DNA of 64,000 nucleotides from Cladopsammia gracilis (GCA_022457155.1 JAJGOT010000099.1:1030001-1094000), one strand, 5' to 3'; numbered from the stretch's first letter, positions 1 to 11,644 are shown. Notes: generated by a model not told the origin, from the letters alone. Numbers and translations: made by a program.

Positions 1-308
1 ATTTGTGGCTTCCTAGTGGAAAGCCCTTGGGAGACATTTACACAAATTCTGCAATTAGGATCGCGTCACTTTACCCAGTCGTTCAGCGATTCACAGTCCA
101 CTCCCCAAGGAAATTAAATTACAAATTAGTGTGGGAAGGGAGATATGGACAACTAGATAGCTAATTGTTGTGAAAATTTCTGTTCCCAATTTAACTGTCT
201 ATGTATATATTTCAGAAATTTGTGTAAATGTCTCCCAAAAGCTTTCCACTATGAAGCCACAAATGCGTTGTATGTGTTTGTGTAAGTGTGGTTGTCTCAG
301 TGGCCTTA
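1..308. repeat. Truncated copy of the tRNA-headed dispersed repeat, self-inverted
   Basis: This is the same family as the array at 41652-42677. Bases 1-60 reappear inverted at about 209-262 (flank words 'ttgtggctt' and 'aagccacaa'), so the copy forms a foldback. It ends at about 308 inside a tRNA-like head (gtctcagtggcctta), where an unrelated sequence starting 'agggggagttacacc' takes over. No coding potential is seen. Confidence 0.7.
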
Positions 309-1190
309 AGGGGGAGTTACACCTGAAGTTTGGCATTTGGGGGTACTAGTGGTTTGGGTGACATTGTCTCAAAACGTACTGGGCTAAACCAAGCAAAACC
401 ATTTATTTTCTGAATCTGCAAGAACTAAGCAACACATTGAAGCAAAACTTTTAACCTTTATTTACAATATGGGGACCCCTGGAGTGATTTACTTTCACAA
501 TGACCACACCCAGTACACTTGGTCAGAATCCTATCTCCTGAAAAATGCAGCTCTAAATTACACTGAGAACACTTTTGATCAATAGTGTTGGAGTAAAGCT
601 ATAACATGATGAAGGGAATTTGAGATATCATCACTCCTGTTGCCATAGCAACCAAAACTGAACAAAAATAATATTTTTGTGTTTAAGAAACAATATCTCA
701 CAAGCTATGTATCCCTTTTTAAATTGCTATCATTATTTTGCTTCTATACAGTACATGTCAACAATAAATGCTGAAAATTTCAGCTTAATTGATTGAATAC
801 TTTTAAAGTTATAAGATTTTTTAGTTCACTGGTCGCAAAAAATTCACTTTTCGAGCAATGATCCCTGAATTGTCTCTTATAACTCAATTTCACACTGATT
901 TTTTTTTTTTTAAAGAAAGAACATAGGTAATCACTAGCATCCACGAGATTTTCAAAATAGATCACATATCTGTCTGTGGCATGTTGGATGCAGAAACGCC
1001 ATGAAGAAACAATGGACCGGGGGTTCCACTAGCTCCAAGATACACTACTCAAAAACAGAATAAAACAAGGAGCTAAAACATAATGGCAAGAAATCATGAT
1101 TTCAATAGAGACACGGCAGTTTCAGGCTTGGATCTTTAAGACGCCTATATCCGTGATGAAGAAATACTTTCTCACAAGTCTTGCACACCG
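309..1190. other. No host gene seen; unannotated AT-rich DNA
   Basis: Only short ORFs occur. The one suggestive item is a cysteine-rich minus-strand reading at about 470-590, listed separately. The rest shows no domain, RNA gene or tandem structure that I recognise. Confidence 0.5.
470..590 (-). pseudogene. Possible zinc-ribbon coding remnant
   Basis: One minus-strand frame reads about 38 codons with cysteines spaced CxxC, then CxxCxxC (CSQCNLELHF followed by CTGCGHC), ending at a stop near 475. Paired CxxC knuckles are typical of zinc ribbons in transposase or cellular proteins. No start, splice sites or flanking exons are visible, so this is either a decayed transposon piece or chance. The family is not identified. 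Confidence 0.25.
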
Positions 1191-1204
1191 CAGAATTACA
1201 CACT

Positions 1205-1345
1205 TTATAATATAGAGGGCAAAATTACTGAATGCTGATTGGCTGACGAAGAGGGCATTTTTCCTTAATTGAGGGCAAAATTACTCGCTTCTGATTGGTT
1301 GAGCATCAAAATTTCTCACTCGTGATTGGTTGAGCGCTTCGTTCT
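1205..1345. repeat. Short repeated 'gggcaaaattact...gattgg' modules
   Basis: Near-identical modules (gagggcaaaattact, then ctgattggctga or ctgattggttga) occur about three times here and once more at about 40140-40200. The CCAAT-like 'attgg' cores could be promoter-like, but the dispersed copy points to a repeat family. Confidence 0.45.
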
Positions 1346-1977
1346 CGTTGCATTCAGTTGGCTTGGCGGGATTTTGAAGAAATATTTACAAACGGAGCGC
1401 TGGCATCAGTTTCGCCGGAGATTTTGTTATAAAAAAGGAATGAAATCGGAAGATACCTAAGAAAGGAATTCTACAGGTGAATTACAGCATTTTACGCCAA
1501 ACAGGAAGCGATTATTTGTGTCAAATCTTGGATTAACTAGACGCCTGCAGGCCAGTTTGCGACGTTGAAGATCTAGAAGAAATTCATTCATGGCGACAAA
1601 AGCTGGTTTTAAAGTTCCATCACTTCATTGAAAAAATGCGAATTTCTGCGGACCCAAATACAAGTACTTTGGCATATTTTGCTGAAAGGGAAAATACACG
1701 TTTAACAGGAGAAGGAATAAGGCTAAAAGAAGTGAAAGAAAGCAATTAAATCGCCAAACGTGCAAGCAAGTTTGAAATCTTGGCATTTGTTGCTGTTATC
1801 AAAGCGGCAAAAACTTCAAAACACAGGTACGCTTAAATAAAACTTGCTTTGTTTTTGTCGTAAAGTGTCTTTTATCGACAAAAATCAGGCTATGTTCATT
1901 CTCTAGATGTACATAACAGCCAAATATATCTTCGACCGAATAGAAATTTATTTAACCACGACGACAGTGAGTTGAAA

Positions 1978-2270
1978 AGTTTTTCTTGTCAGTTTGCGAG
2001 AGAGTACACTTCGGGTGGTTTCAAGTCTGAGTGACTCTTAAAAAGTCTGAAAAGTTTCCCTATAATTTTGCCCTCTACATTATAAACAAGTAATCGCATG
2101 TTCCCTCGTAAAATTAAGGATTAATATTTTTTCAAGTTTTTCTTGTCAGTTTGCGAGAAAGTATTTTCACTTCGGTTGGTTTCAAGTCTGAGTGACTCTT
2201 AAAAAGTCTGAAACGTTTTCCTATAATTTTGCCCCAACTATATTATAAACAAGTAATCGCATGTTCCCTC

Positions 2271-2290
<20 letters not shown>
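1978..2290. repeat. Tandem duplication, unit about 155 bp, two copies
   Basis: Copy 1 (1978-2129) and copy 2 (2135-2290) share long stretches such as 'tttttcttgtcagtttgcga' and 'gcatgttccctcgtaaaatt'. Copy 2 runs directly into a foldback. Confidence 0.75.
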
Positions 2291-2307
<17 letters not shown>

Positions 2308-2357
2308 AACACGCGTGATATTAATCCTTAATTTTACTCGGGCCCATGCGATTACAT
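2253..2357. repeat. Foldback at end of the tandem duplication
   Basis: The left arm (gtaatcgcatg...attaaggattaatatcac, about 2256-2297) is inverted at about 2318-2356 (gtgatattaatccttaattt...gcgattac). The spacer is about 20 bp. The structure could extrude as a cruciform. Confidence 0.7.
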
Positions 2358-3146
2358 ATACAAATCACAGGCCAAGAGATTTCAATTGCTGATACTAGCA
2401 TTGTCAAAGCCATAACATGAACTATAGCCTATTAGTATTTATCTTGGCTTGCAACCGACGAATTAGCCAAAGAAACCCTAACATATACCAGGAGAGCTAG
2501 CAAAACAAAGGTATAAAGAAATAAAATAATTCTATAAATGGCTATGGAAAGCATGAAAACCTCCTGTCGTTAGAGAGAGAATCCCAAAGATCAAAGGGTC
2601 ATGCAATACTGTCCAGCATGCAAAAAAGCACACAGATAATTGTGACTTGTCACATCCTATTGGTGATTTAAGGAAACAGATTGCTTGGAAAAGCTATTCT
2701 AAGGGCTTTTTTTATACATTTTGCGACAAGTTGGAATCGTGTTTGGCCTGTCTATTTTATACTACTCATAATACTTCGCAACTAGTGCAAGTTGGTGTCA
2801 CAGTTCCAGGCTTTCTTTCTGATGCAGTTTCGATTCTTTCAAGCATTTTGCCTCGCTCTGAATATTACCTGAATAGCCTGGATTGCTTTCAGGATCATTT
2901 CTCTCTGGTACAGGCTGTGCACTTTCGCTAGCACCTTCCTGCAATTCTTGTTTACTTCGCCAGAATGGAGTGCCGTGGAAACGGCGTTTCTTAGACTTTG
3001 TTCGCATTTCGAGCCGCTAGAAAACTTTTGTGTTGCAGTACCAAGGTAATATCTTTCCAATTACTAAAGTCAAGATAAAAAACAATCGAAATATACCGAT
3101 AGAACAAGCTAAAATCCTCCTCGCAAAACTAAAAAAACTAAAACTA
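2358..3146. other. No convincing gene seen
   Basis: ORFs occur on both strands at 2647-3060, but they overlap each other, match no domain I recognise and show no codon pattern. Treated as non-coding. Confidence 0.45.
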
Positions 3147-5376
3147 AAACTAGCAAAAATATTTCATACGATACGTGTATGCGCTTTTCGGAAATATATT
3201 TTCCGATTCAACTGATTTTTAAAAACCTCGGGGCACCTATTAGCATCGGCAGTTAAACCACGAAGGTTTCAAGCGATCATTGCTTCGTAATAAATAAATT
3301 GTTCTATTTCTGATGGTGAAGGGGATTTTGAAGTATTTAACCATTGTGCTACGTAATTGCCAAATGAAACCTTTGACGGGTTTCGCCCTCTGTGACATGA
3401 CGGAGACCAATCTACCATAATTAGCTTTTTTCGATAATAAACGAATATAACTATTTCAAGTCCTTTATATAATATTTCTGCAGCAAACGTCGAACTAAGA
3501 ATGTTTTGGTCAAATGTTTACAATGCCGTCGTTGTTTTTCAATGCATTTAACTTGTTTCTAGTTTTGTGGGAATAAGGCGACAGAAAAGCTGGTTATAAA
3601 TTGCAACTGATGAAGCTTATTTGCAAGTGACAATATTTATTACCAATAGGTCGAAAACAGAAGCAATATAAATGATTAAAATACTAAAGATGTCCTAGCC
3701 AAGCCAAAAATTCGCTGTGGTTGTGCAATGTTCATATTTATTATTTATCAGTAAATCGATTCATTTCGCTTAGAAAATAATATATGCTTCTCAATGGTTA
3801 CAATTATCACGAAAAGCCTTTTTAAAAGGTATATTTAAACAAACCTTTCTACAAACAGAAACGTGGTTCCAAAAGATTTGTTACATATAAAACAAAGAAA
3901 AAAAAAAAGAAATAAGATAATATTACTTCAAAGGGATCGAAAAGGTTTTTCTTATGACAGATAATACGTGAAACCTTTGAAATAAAGTATCGAGAGATGA
4001 AAAGTAATAGCAAAACTTATTTCGGGAGCAAAATTAATGGAAGGACTCGATAAAGACCCAAGTGCGAGCGCCGACTTTTTCGCTTACCGACTGCTTCAGA
4101 GAATGGATGCGCATTATAGATATTTGCTACCAGATGACCACTTTTTGGCGCGAAAAGCGATGTGGTCGCTCGCGTTTTCCCACCTTTTTTTTTTTTTCTG
4201 GTCTTAACGTTGACACTCATGTATTTTAAGAATTTTCCAGGTGTGATTTTTTTTTGTCTCTCATGTTGCCGTTGTTAATGGTATTTAGGTAAAGCACTTA
4301 GAAATAGTTATCATTTAACCCAATCCTCAATTGTTTTGTCAATGTACTATATATTATTGCTAATTATACTGAGAAGAATCCGGCCGCAAAAATTAAAACT
4401 AGCAAAAATATTTCATACGATACGTGCATGCGTTTTTCGGAAATATATTTTCCTATTCAGAATTTTTAAAATCGTTGGAGCGGCTATTAAAATCAGCAGT
4501 TAAACAACGGAGGTTTCATGCGATCATTGCTTCGTAATAAATAAATGGTTCTATTTCTGACGGAGAAGAGGATTTTGAAGTATTTAACCGTTGTACTTAT
4601 TACCGAATGAATCCTTTGACAGGTTTCGCCCTCTGTGACCAATCTACCATAAAGCTCTTTTTTTCGATAATAAACGAATATAACTATTTCAAGTCCTTTA
4701 TATAATATTTCTGCAGCAAACGTTGAACTAAAAATGTTTTGGTCAAATGTTCACAATGCCTTCGTTGTTTTTCAATGCATTTATCATGTTTCTATTTTTG
4801 TGGGTGTAAGGCGACAAAAAAAGGGTTATAACTGACGCTTATTTGCAAGTAACAATATTACCAATAGGTCGACAACAGAAGCAATATAAATGATTAAAAT
4901 ACTAAAGAGGTCCTAGCCAAAACTTCGCTGTTATTGTGCAATGTTCATATTTATTATTTATCAGTAAGTTGATTCATTTCGCTAAGAAAATAATATATGC
5001 TAACCAATGGTTGCAATTATCACGAAAAGCCTTTTGAAAAGGTAGATTTAAACAAACCTTTCTACAAACAGAAATGTGGTTCCAAAAGATTTTTCACATA
5101 AACAGAGAAAAAAGCAGACAGAAAATAAGATAATAATACTTCAAAAGGATCGAAAAGGCTTGTCTTGTGACGGATAATACGCGAACCCTTTAAAAAAGTA
5201 TCGAAAGATGAAGAAAAGTAATAATGCTGTCGTTGTTTTTCAGTGCATTTTTTTGTTTCTATTTTTTGTGGATGTAAGGCGACAAAAAAGAGTTATAACT
5301 GACGCATATTTGCAATAGGCCGAAAATAGCAGCAATAAAAAAGATTCAAATACTAAAGATGTCCTAGCCTAGCCAA
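3147..5376. repeat. Direct segmental duplication, about 0.85 kb x2 plus partial third copy
   Basis: Copy A (3147-4009) and copy B (4395-5223) align through landmarks such as 'atttcatacgatacgtg', 'tttctgcagcaaacgt' and 'gtggttccaaaagattt'. A shorter third copy runs 5226-5376 from 'gtcgttgtttttcagtgc'. Copies differ by small indels and a few percent substitutions, so the event is not very recent. No ORF is conserved between copies. Confidence 0.8.
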
Positions 5377-6250
5377 GCCTGTGCGTTTATCAAGAAGCAT
5401 TAGATCAAACAACAATATCCAGTATTGCTTTTTCACAAAAATACTTACGGTTTACAATTGCTGTTGCACCAGTAAAGAAAATCTATGAGGGGAAAAACAA
5501 TGCGTGACTTACAAACTGTTATCTCAATTAACACTTTGGCCTCACAAAAACACTAAATAGCCTTTTAAAACGAAAAACAAACCTGGAGTACGAAATTAAT
5601 TATTCCAGGGTATAACAACAACATTCTTAAACCTCGTGTTAACCTTATGTTAACGCCTTGAAGTTGCGTAATGAACCAAAACTGGAAGGAATCGTGGTTA
5701 CAACATTGTAAACAGAGGTGTTAAATTAGTACCTGGCGCTTGCCCGTTATCAAATACAATAGTTTTAACAAGAAGGCAATATTAAGGGTCCAATATACAT
5801 GTACTATCTTTTTGCTGAGTAACGCTGTTGATACGCAAGTACAGTTCGTCTTCCGAATTATATTTTCGGGAAAAATAACGCATGCGGTATTTCTGAAAGA
5901 AACAAAATAAGGCCCATCTGAAAATTAAAAAAAAAAAAAAAAACAGAATATGCATAACGGAATCTGGTCAATTCGCTCTATAGTCATTTCACTTTAGGAT
6001 CCACCAAAATAATAAAAGCAATTTTTGGGGGCGACCTAACTTTTTATTTTACGGGGAGTGGGAGGGGGGATTCTAGCTCTTTTTCGGGGTGAGCTGACTA
6101 TTGAGCGAAGTGACTGTAATTCGATTCTATTCGTGCAAACCTATTTCTTTGAACACCCGTGATTTTTTACTTATTCTTAAAGTTAAAACACTTTAACAGA
6201 CTTGACATTTTAACTTGTTTTATTTATGCATGCAATATAGTCAACCTTTT
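5377..6250. other. No gene seen
   Basis: AT-rich DNA with a poly-A run at about 5929-5943. I see no recognisable coding, RNA or repeat structure. Confidence 0.45.
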
Positions 6251-6262
6251 CGTATATATTAA

Positions 6263-6296
6263 GTAATGATGCCATAGCGGCGTCGAAACGTCGGAC
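6263..6296 (+). other. Degenerate hammerhead-like core
   Basis: Reads GTAATGA, then TGCC-ATAGC-GGCG, then TCGAAACGTC. A functional hammerhead has CUGANGA, helix II, then GAAA and a UH cleavage dinucleotide. Here the first core has two substitutions and helix I is not evident. It resembles the other Penelope-associated motifs in the window but is the weakest of them. Confidence 0.3.
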
Positions 6297-7017
6297 AAAT
6301 TTTTCGCTATTTTTTATCTTTAATTATCCAAATTGTCCTACGAAAGTCATTTTTATAACATCCCTATTGCAAACGCCAGACAATTTCTACGAAAAAAAAA
6401 GCATACATGTATAAATTGGCTCACTTATATATTGTATTTATCACTCCTGTTGGCAAGTCGTTAATTATTTAGAAGACCAGAGGGGAATAAAAATTAAGTA
6501 ATGTTTTGTTACAAATCGTTGCTACCATTATTAGCCGTGTATTTTTTATCAACAATAGTTCTTGATTGAACATATCTTATGAAGCTACTGCTTCTCAGTC
6601 CATCTAGAAAATGTGACATCGAAAGTCCAAACCAATCGCAAAAATTCGTTTAATATTCAAACTCGTCATAATGTCCATGAGCTGGCATATATTGAACGAA
6701 ATTTGCGACGATTTGTTTTGTTTTGTTTCTTGATGATCTGCCACAGCGATTCATCTGTTAGATTCAAGCTATTGAACTAGTTATATATATTAAAGTAGAG
6801 GAACAAAAACTTTCAAAAGTTATCATGTTAAATGCATTAATCTTGTGAAGGTGTTTTGTTTATAGTTGATTCCTTTAATGTTTTGTCCTGTCGATCTGCC
6901 GCTACACTCAGAGGCAGCTGATTCAAAATACTGAGCTAATGAAATGGATGTGAATTTAATTGCGTGCGTTTTGAGAGGACTGTCAGAAAAATCTACTACT
7001 ATAAAAAGGGGTCTTAA

Positions 7018-7995
7018 CCCTCGGACGTACAAGAGGGGAGGGGAGGGGGGGCACCCCCTCTTAAGGTTTGTCTCCGATATTTTCAAGACCATTTAAGATA
7101 TTAGCACATGCCGTTTTTAGTAGCTCTTCATTTATCCTTGAGACACATCTTGGTGAAGTTTAACGACAACCGGTTACTATGGTAACCAAATATAACGTCA
7201 TAAGTAACAAGTGGTCAACCCATTTTTGAAGAAAAATGCCTGTTTTTCACCTTTTTTCAGCGAAAAAACATATAAAATGCTACCAAAAGCATCAAATTGT
7301 TTAATTGTATGCTATTTTGCAACTCTAGCAAACAATATTTGCAATTTCCGCATTTTTCCGATAAATTTGAATTTTTAGTAAAATCCAAGATGGCGGCACA
7401 TTGGCGGCCATTGTGGATGATGTCACGGACCCCAGCAGCGCCCCAACCCATAATATTTACCTTATCTTGTAGAGCACATCGCGGGCTATCTATTAATTGT
7501 AAAATATTTCCGAAATATTGCAACATCGCAAAAAACCAGGGGGGGGGGGGGACAATGCCCCCCTCTCCTCTTGTGCCACGGTTGGGGTATAGCCCCATTT
7601 ACACGAGCAATTTTCCTTGACAAGTTTACTTGTCAATTTGTATTTTTCGTGTAGATGATCAACAAGTTTTCCTTTACAATTTTCCATTGACACTGGTTTC
7701 CTTGTTCGTGTAGACGACGAGCAAGTTTTCCTTGATAAGTTTAGGTTGTGCCTGCAATGCCTAAATCAATAATATCGTTGCCACATTTTCCTTGTTGTCC
7801 GTCTACACGAGCAAATTTCTGACTTGACAATTTTTCCTTGTCAAGGAAAAGCTAGCATGCCAGCTTTTCCTTGACAAGGAAAAATTGTCCACTATTCTCC
7901 ATCTACACGAGCAATTTTTCCTTGTCAAGGAAAACTTGTCAAGGAAAAATTGCTCGTGTAAGTGGGGCTTATACGTTTGCGTGTACGTCCGAGGG
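7018..7995. mobile_element. piggyBac-like non-autonomous DNA transposon (TTAA target)
   Basis: TTAA at 7014-7017 and 7996-7999 flanks perfect 13-bp inverted ends CCCTCGGACGTAC. A TTAA duplication with a CCC-starting end is the signature of piggyBac-type elements. No transposase is seen, so it would be mobilised in trans. Its interior ('ccaagatggcggc' region, about 7280-7450) resembles 24250-24530 and 46980-47180, suggesting one family in three places. A G-rich run (7540-7550) and a second foldback (7592-7968) lie inside. Confidence 0.75.
7592..7968. mobile_element. Foldback MITE, 'cttgacaagg' word-repeat type
   Basis: Inverted ends GCCCCATTTACACGAGCAAT and the complement of ATTGCTCGTGTAAGTGGGGC bound 377 bp. 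The interior is built almost entirely from inverted copies of 'ttccttgtcaaggaaaa'. Flanks are TATA and TTATA, so the target duplication is uncertain. It is nested in the piggyBac-like element. Confidence 0.7.
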
Positions 7996-8285
7996 TTAAA
8001 AGAAAATAAAAACAAAACGCCAGCATAGATACAAACAAGAAGCTGTACACAGCTTGAAATCGTGGCGCCTTTAACTCATTGCAGCATTGATTCCCAATTG
8101 ATTTGATTGCTTTTACTGAGAAACATAAGCTTAAAATTAAGTCTAATCAAAGGCTCCTAAGAGCCAACCCGAGAAGAAGAAATACTAACGCGTAAAGTGT
8201 AACGTGTAACGCGTAACGTGTAACGCGTAACGCGTAACGCCTAACGCAGTATTGCCGTAAGCTTACGTTTTCACACTGACACGGT

Positions 8286-8287
<2 letters not shown>

Positions 8288-8362
<75 letters not shown>
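8288..8362. repeat. (TA)n microsatellite
   Basis: About 75 bp of uninterrupted TA at the left edge of the foldback insert at 8363-8604. ORFs across it are artefacts. Confidence 0.95.
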
Positions 8363-8368
<6 letters not shown>

Positions 8369-8604
8369 AGTTGTAATTATCAAGCTTCCAACTCCATGTC
8401 TTGACTTGATTTTGCTTTATTGGCCCTACGTTTCGGCCATCACGGCCTTCTTCAGGGGAGTTACAAGTGTATTAAGGCTTGCGTAAACCGTTGGCTATTC
8501 AAAACTATAACGTGACATGTGTGGCGTCTATGATTGGTAGATAAACTAAGCAAAATCAAGTCAAGACATGGAGTTGGAAGCTTGATAATTACAACTCATT
8601 CTAC
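8363..8604 (-). mobile_element. Penelope-like 3' end remnant in a foldback
   Basis: A 57-bp segment (8363-8422) is inverted at 8547-8604 and the pair is flanked by (TA)n runs. Inside, the minus strand carries CTGAAGA-hairpin-GAAA (8431-8455), the motif seen at the 3' ends of Penelope-like retroelements elsewhere in the window. No coding region remains, so the class is inferred from the motif and TA context. Confidence 0.5.
8424..8460 (-). ncRNA. Hammerhead-like core (dimer-type)
   Basis: Minus strand: CTCCC, core CTGAAGA, helix II GGCC-GTGAT-GGCC, then GAAA, palindromic ACGU, cleavage-position A, then GGG pairing with CCC. Helix III would be the four-base palindrome ACGU, too short for a hairpin but able to pair between two copies. 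Activity is unproven. Confidence 0.4.
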
Positions 8605-8696
8605 ATTAACCTTTTCAAGCTACAAGATCGCACTTTACTAGAGTGATCCTCTGTCTTCGACAAGGCATACAGCATTGTTTGAGAGACCTGTCACAA

Positions 8697-8699
<3 letters not shown>

Positions 8700-8773
<74 letters not shown>

Positions 8774-8780
8774 TTTTTTT
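8700..8780. repeat. (TA)n plus poly-T tract
   Basis: 55 bp of TA followed by about 27 T, closing the insert within the 8145-9225 repeat. Confidence 0.95.
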
Positions 8781-9186
8781 TAATTAAACTTAAGGATGTT
8801 TGACGAACGAAAAAAAAAGTACATCACTTTCATAATGTCCGGTTCGAAAAAAGAAAAAAAAGGAAAAATAAAAAGAGGACTTTATGGAGATTCGAACTCG
8901 GGCCGTCCTGGCTAAGCCACAAACTCAATCACTGCGCTGTCCAAATTTTATTGTTTTAAGCTAGATACGCATCAGAACCCGCGTTTAGGTTGCAAAATCC
9001 TTTTACATCGATTTTAATGTTGCACTAAAAACTCCAAATGCGAAACATCTGTAAGCTTATTGTTGTCTATATTCCTTTACATCAAATTAATTATTGTTAT
9101 CGTTGGATTCACGTTGAATTCCTGTTACGAAGCGTGTTCGTAACAAAGCATTTGCTCACTAAGTTTACAGCTGATGGAAGGAGCGA

Positions 9187-9224
9187 GTGATCATGAGTGA
9201 GTGAGTGAGTGAGTGAGTGAGTGA
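9187..9224. repeat. (GTGA)n microsatellite
   Basis: GTGAGTGA repeats; the inverted counterpart (CTCA)n lies at 60056-60080. Confidence 0.9.
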
Positions 9225-9225
9225 A

Positions 9226-10620
9226 TTTTATTTAAACACCCTTGCCGATAACCCGTTCATCACGCTTTCACGTATACACGAGTTTAAAACTAAGGCAACA
9301 TTGCATTCACTAGATTCAGTAGCTGACACTTTAAGCTCGACCCGGAGCTCGATCGCTAAGCAAATGGCAAGTTTAATATATAAGACACAGAACTTGCCAG
9401 AGCAGAAATCCCACAGGAATAAGCAGCGAACACAATATCAAACGGTCCTATCCATCCATGAACGCCCTGAATTGTCTTGAAAGTGTGCAATTGTACGCAA
9501 TAGTTCTTTATCTTGCTTCTCGAGTCAACACACGGACAGATTTTACGGTATGCATTTCATGGCCGAAAGCCATATAGTCGTCGATATAGACTTAAATATG
9601 CGTGCATAAATTTGCATGCGCTAATGTGACACGAAAAAAATCCAAAAAAGTCAAAGCCGGATTTACAACTCGTGTGCTTCGCCACGAGTAATAATGACAA
9701 TTAAAAGCCATCTACTTAAATTCAACAACTTTCCTGGTGGTGATGAGATACATATAAACAATAACCGCCATTTGGCGGATGTGTGCATATTTTTAAAGCC
9801 AAAATGGTGGCTATTATGTTTATTATCCCTCAAATATTTTTTCAGAAGTCCTCTCTGTTAGGGAGAGTTGGTCAAGCTGTTTATAAAAAACAATCAGTTA
9901 TATTCAATTTAGCAATACATTTCAGACAAAAACTCAACGTGCGAACGTAAACGCAAATTTTGAAAACTGGGGAATATCACTTGGGGAATATAATCTGATA
10001 TTCCAGAGTTTGGCTGCGTCACGTGACGTGTTTAGACCAAAAATATTATGTACTGTTTAAATCATAGGCTCATATGAGCAAACTCGTGAAAAGAAAGGCC
10101 CTAAATAAAATATTTTTAAATGACAAATTCCATAGCTTTACAGTTATAAAAGAAGACAGTGGCGAAGCCACCGGCCAATTTTTGGGGTGATAGGCTGCAC
10201 TGTTTATTTTTAGGCATTTCCAGTAGTGAGAAAGCGATGCAACATTGGAAACTTCTTGGAAGCTGGGAGCTTGCATGACCATCTCGGAATTCTGTGATTT
10301 TTTTTTACCAGCTTGTAGACGTACCCGCAAATCGAGCTCAGTGAGCGCGGAGCGTGATCGAGGGAATGAGGGAGGACGTAGCTCGAGCGAGCGAGAGCTT
10401 GACTTGTTCCCGGCTTGCTGGAAATCGAATCGAATGACGTCATATTCTGGCGCGAAACTTTCAGAGTGCGGAGCTCTGTCAAACTATCAAAATTACTTTT
10501 CGCATGGCGCATGGTTATTATTATTATGTCTGGACAAAGCAATCTCTACTCCAGAGTACAAGTTGCTCCAGTAATATACGTCAGTATTTATAGGGCAAAG
10601 CACTTTAGGTCGTGGAACCT
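9226..10620. other. No gene seen
   Basis: ORFs at 9217-9480 and 10070-10624 lack recognisable domains and overlap in several frames. The 10320-10430 stretch is GC-rich and repetitive (gagcgagcg). Nothing supports a gene. Confidence 0.4.
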
Positions 10621-10624
10621 TTAG

Positions 10625-10795
10625 GACATCCGGCGACTTTAGGACAAGCTGCAAAAGATATGCTTGAGCGGATACCCCTGCATTTAGACGAATTGGACAA
10701 ATTTAAGCCTCTTCGACCTGGCAACGCAAGAGATGTTGATAGATTTGCGGATTTGTTGGAAGCTACTCAAAGAGGCCGGTCGACATGGTGAATTA
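10625..10795 (+). pseudogene. LTR-retrotransposon gag-like remnant (BEL/Pao type suspected)
   Basis: A frame beginning about 10622 reads LGHPATLGQAAKDMLERIPL and continues through DELDKFKPLRPGNARDVDRF and ADLLEATQRG. The 'fGhP..i..a....L...P' phrase followed by 'D...F...L' resembles the gag-like region of BEL/Pao polyproteins. It is a fragment without start, protease, RT or LTRs. Assignment rests on pattern memory only. Confidence 0.4.
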
Positions 10796-11605
10796 CGTAA
10801 TGGATCGTTGTTCTTAAGTTAAATGTGCAAGAAATTGATAGAAGCGATGCTAGCTCATTATCATCGCTGGATTTTTGAAAACGGTCACTGGCGTCGTAGT
10901 CGGCGTCGTCGGCGTATTATCCGGGGATATTTTGCTCGCTTTCACACCATAACTTTTAACTATCCACTAATATAAACTCATCAAGGTACCCATATCACAC
11001 AAAAAATCGATTCCCGACAACCAGCTCTTCGGCGTTTACGCCGTATTTGGTCCACGGGTAATTTCTTTCAACGCAGATTCCCTGAATTACACACTTACTT
11101 GACAAAATGAGGTTACAAAGGACGCTTCGTTAAAGAACAAATCACAAGAGCAAAACAAATATGTCGTATTGAAGCCTTAAAATACTTGTAACACTAGCAA
11201 GCCATAACATATAACTGGCTGACCGAGTTTTATCGCGATCACCTGCCCAGCTTTACCTAATATTCAACAAATACATTGCAAGAAACAACCCATTCTTCAA
11301 AAGAAGAATGTCACACACTTTTTTGGTACACAGGAAAAACAAGAAAAATGAGACATCACATTACTTGCAACTCTACGAATTTGACTTAGTATGATCCAAT
11401 GTAAAAATTGTAAAACGGAGTAAATAGGTAAAACTAAACGCACGCTTTGTGAACTACTAAACACAGGCAAGCAACGAACAATCCACTTCACGCTAATGTC
11501 ACAGCAACAGTCTCTTACACTTCAATCTACTACCTGGCCACTCTATCACAGACATGAAGCTCATTCCACTCGAATTACAACCTACACTCAGCACTTCCAC
11601 TCGTA
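10796..11605. other. No gene seen
   Basis: Contains a GC-rich 'ggcgtcgtcggcg' patch (about 10890-10920). Otherwise unrecognised AT-rich DNA. Confidence 0.4.
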
Positions 11606-11644
11606 AAGTAAGGCCTACTCTGGGACCCAAAGTCGCCGTAACTT

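Larger units (their letters stand above)
8145..9225. mobile_element. Dispersed repeat about 1.1 kb; inverted copy at 60055-61170
   Basis: Landmarks shared with the far copy in opposite orientation are 'ggctcctaagagccaaccc', 'cacactgacacggttcgat', 'catcactttcataatgtcc', a tRNA-like block with a Pol III B-box-like GAGTTCGAATCTCC on the minus strand (about 8887-8945), 'gcgaaacatctgtaagctta', and a terminal (GTGA)n run. The TA/poly-T tract and the Penelope-like insert at 8288-8780 are absent from the far copy. Confidence 0.7.

Noticed and set aside
3030..3215. Lys-rich 61-codon ORF
   Set aside because: Poly-A-rich composition in the flank of a direct duplication; not preserved in the second copy.
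8147..8383. ORF with poly-(Tyr-Ile)
   Set aside because: Reads through a (TA)n microsatellite; the same applies at 41572-41757, 42647-42853 and 43830-44102.
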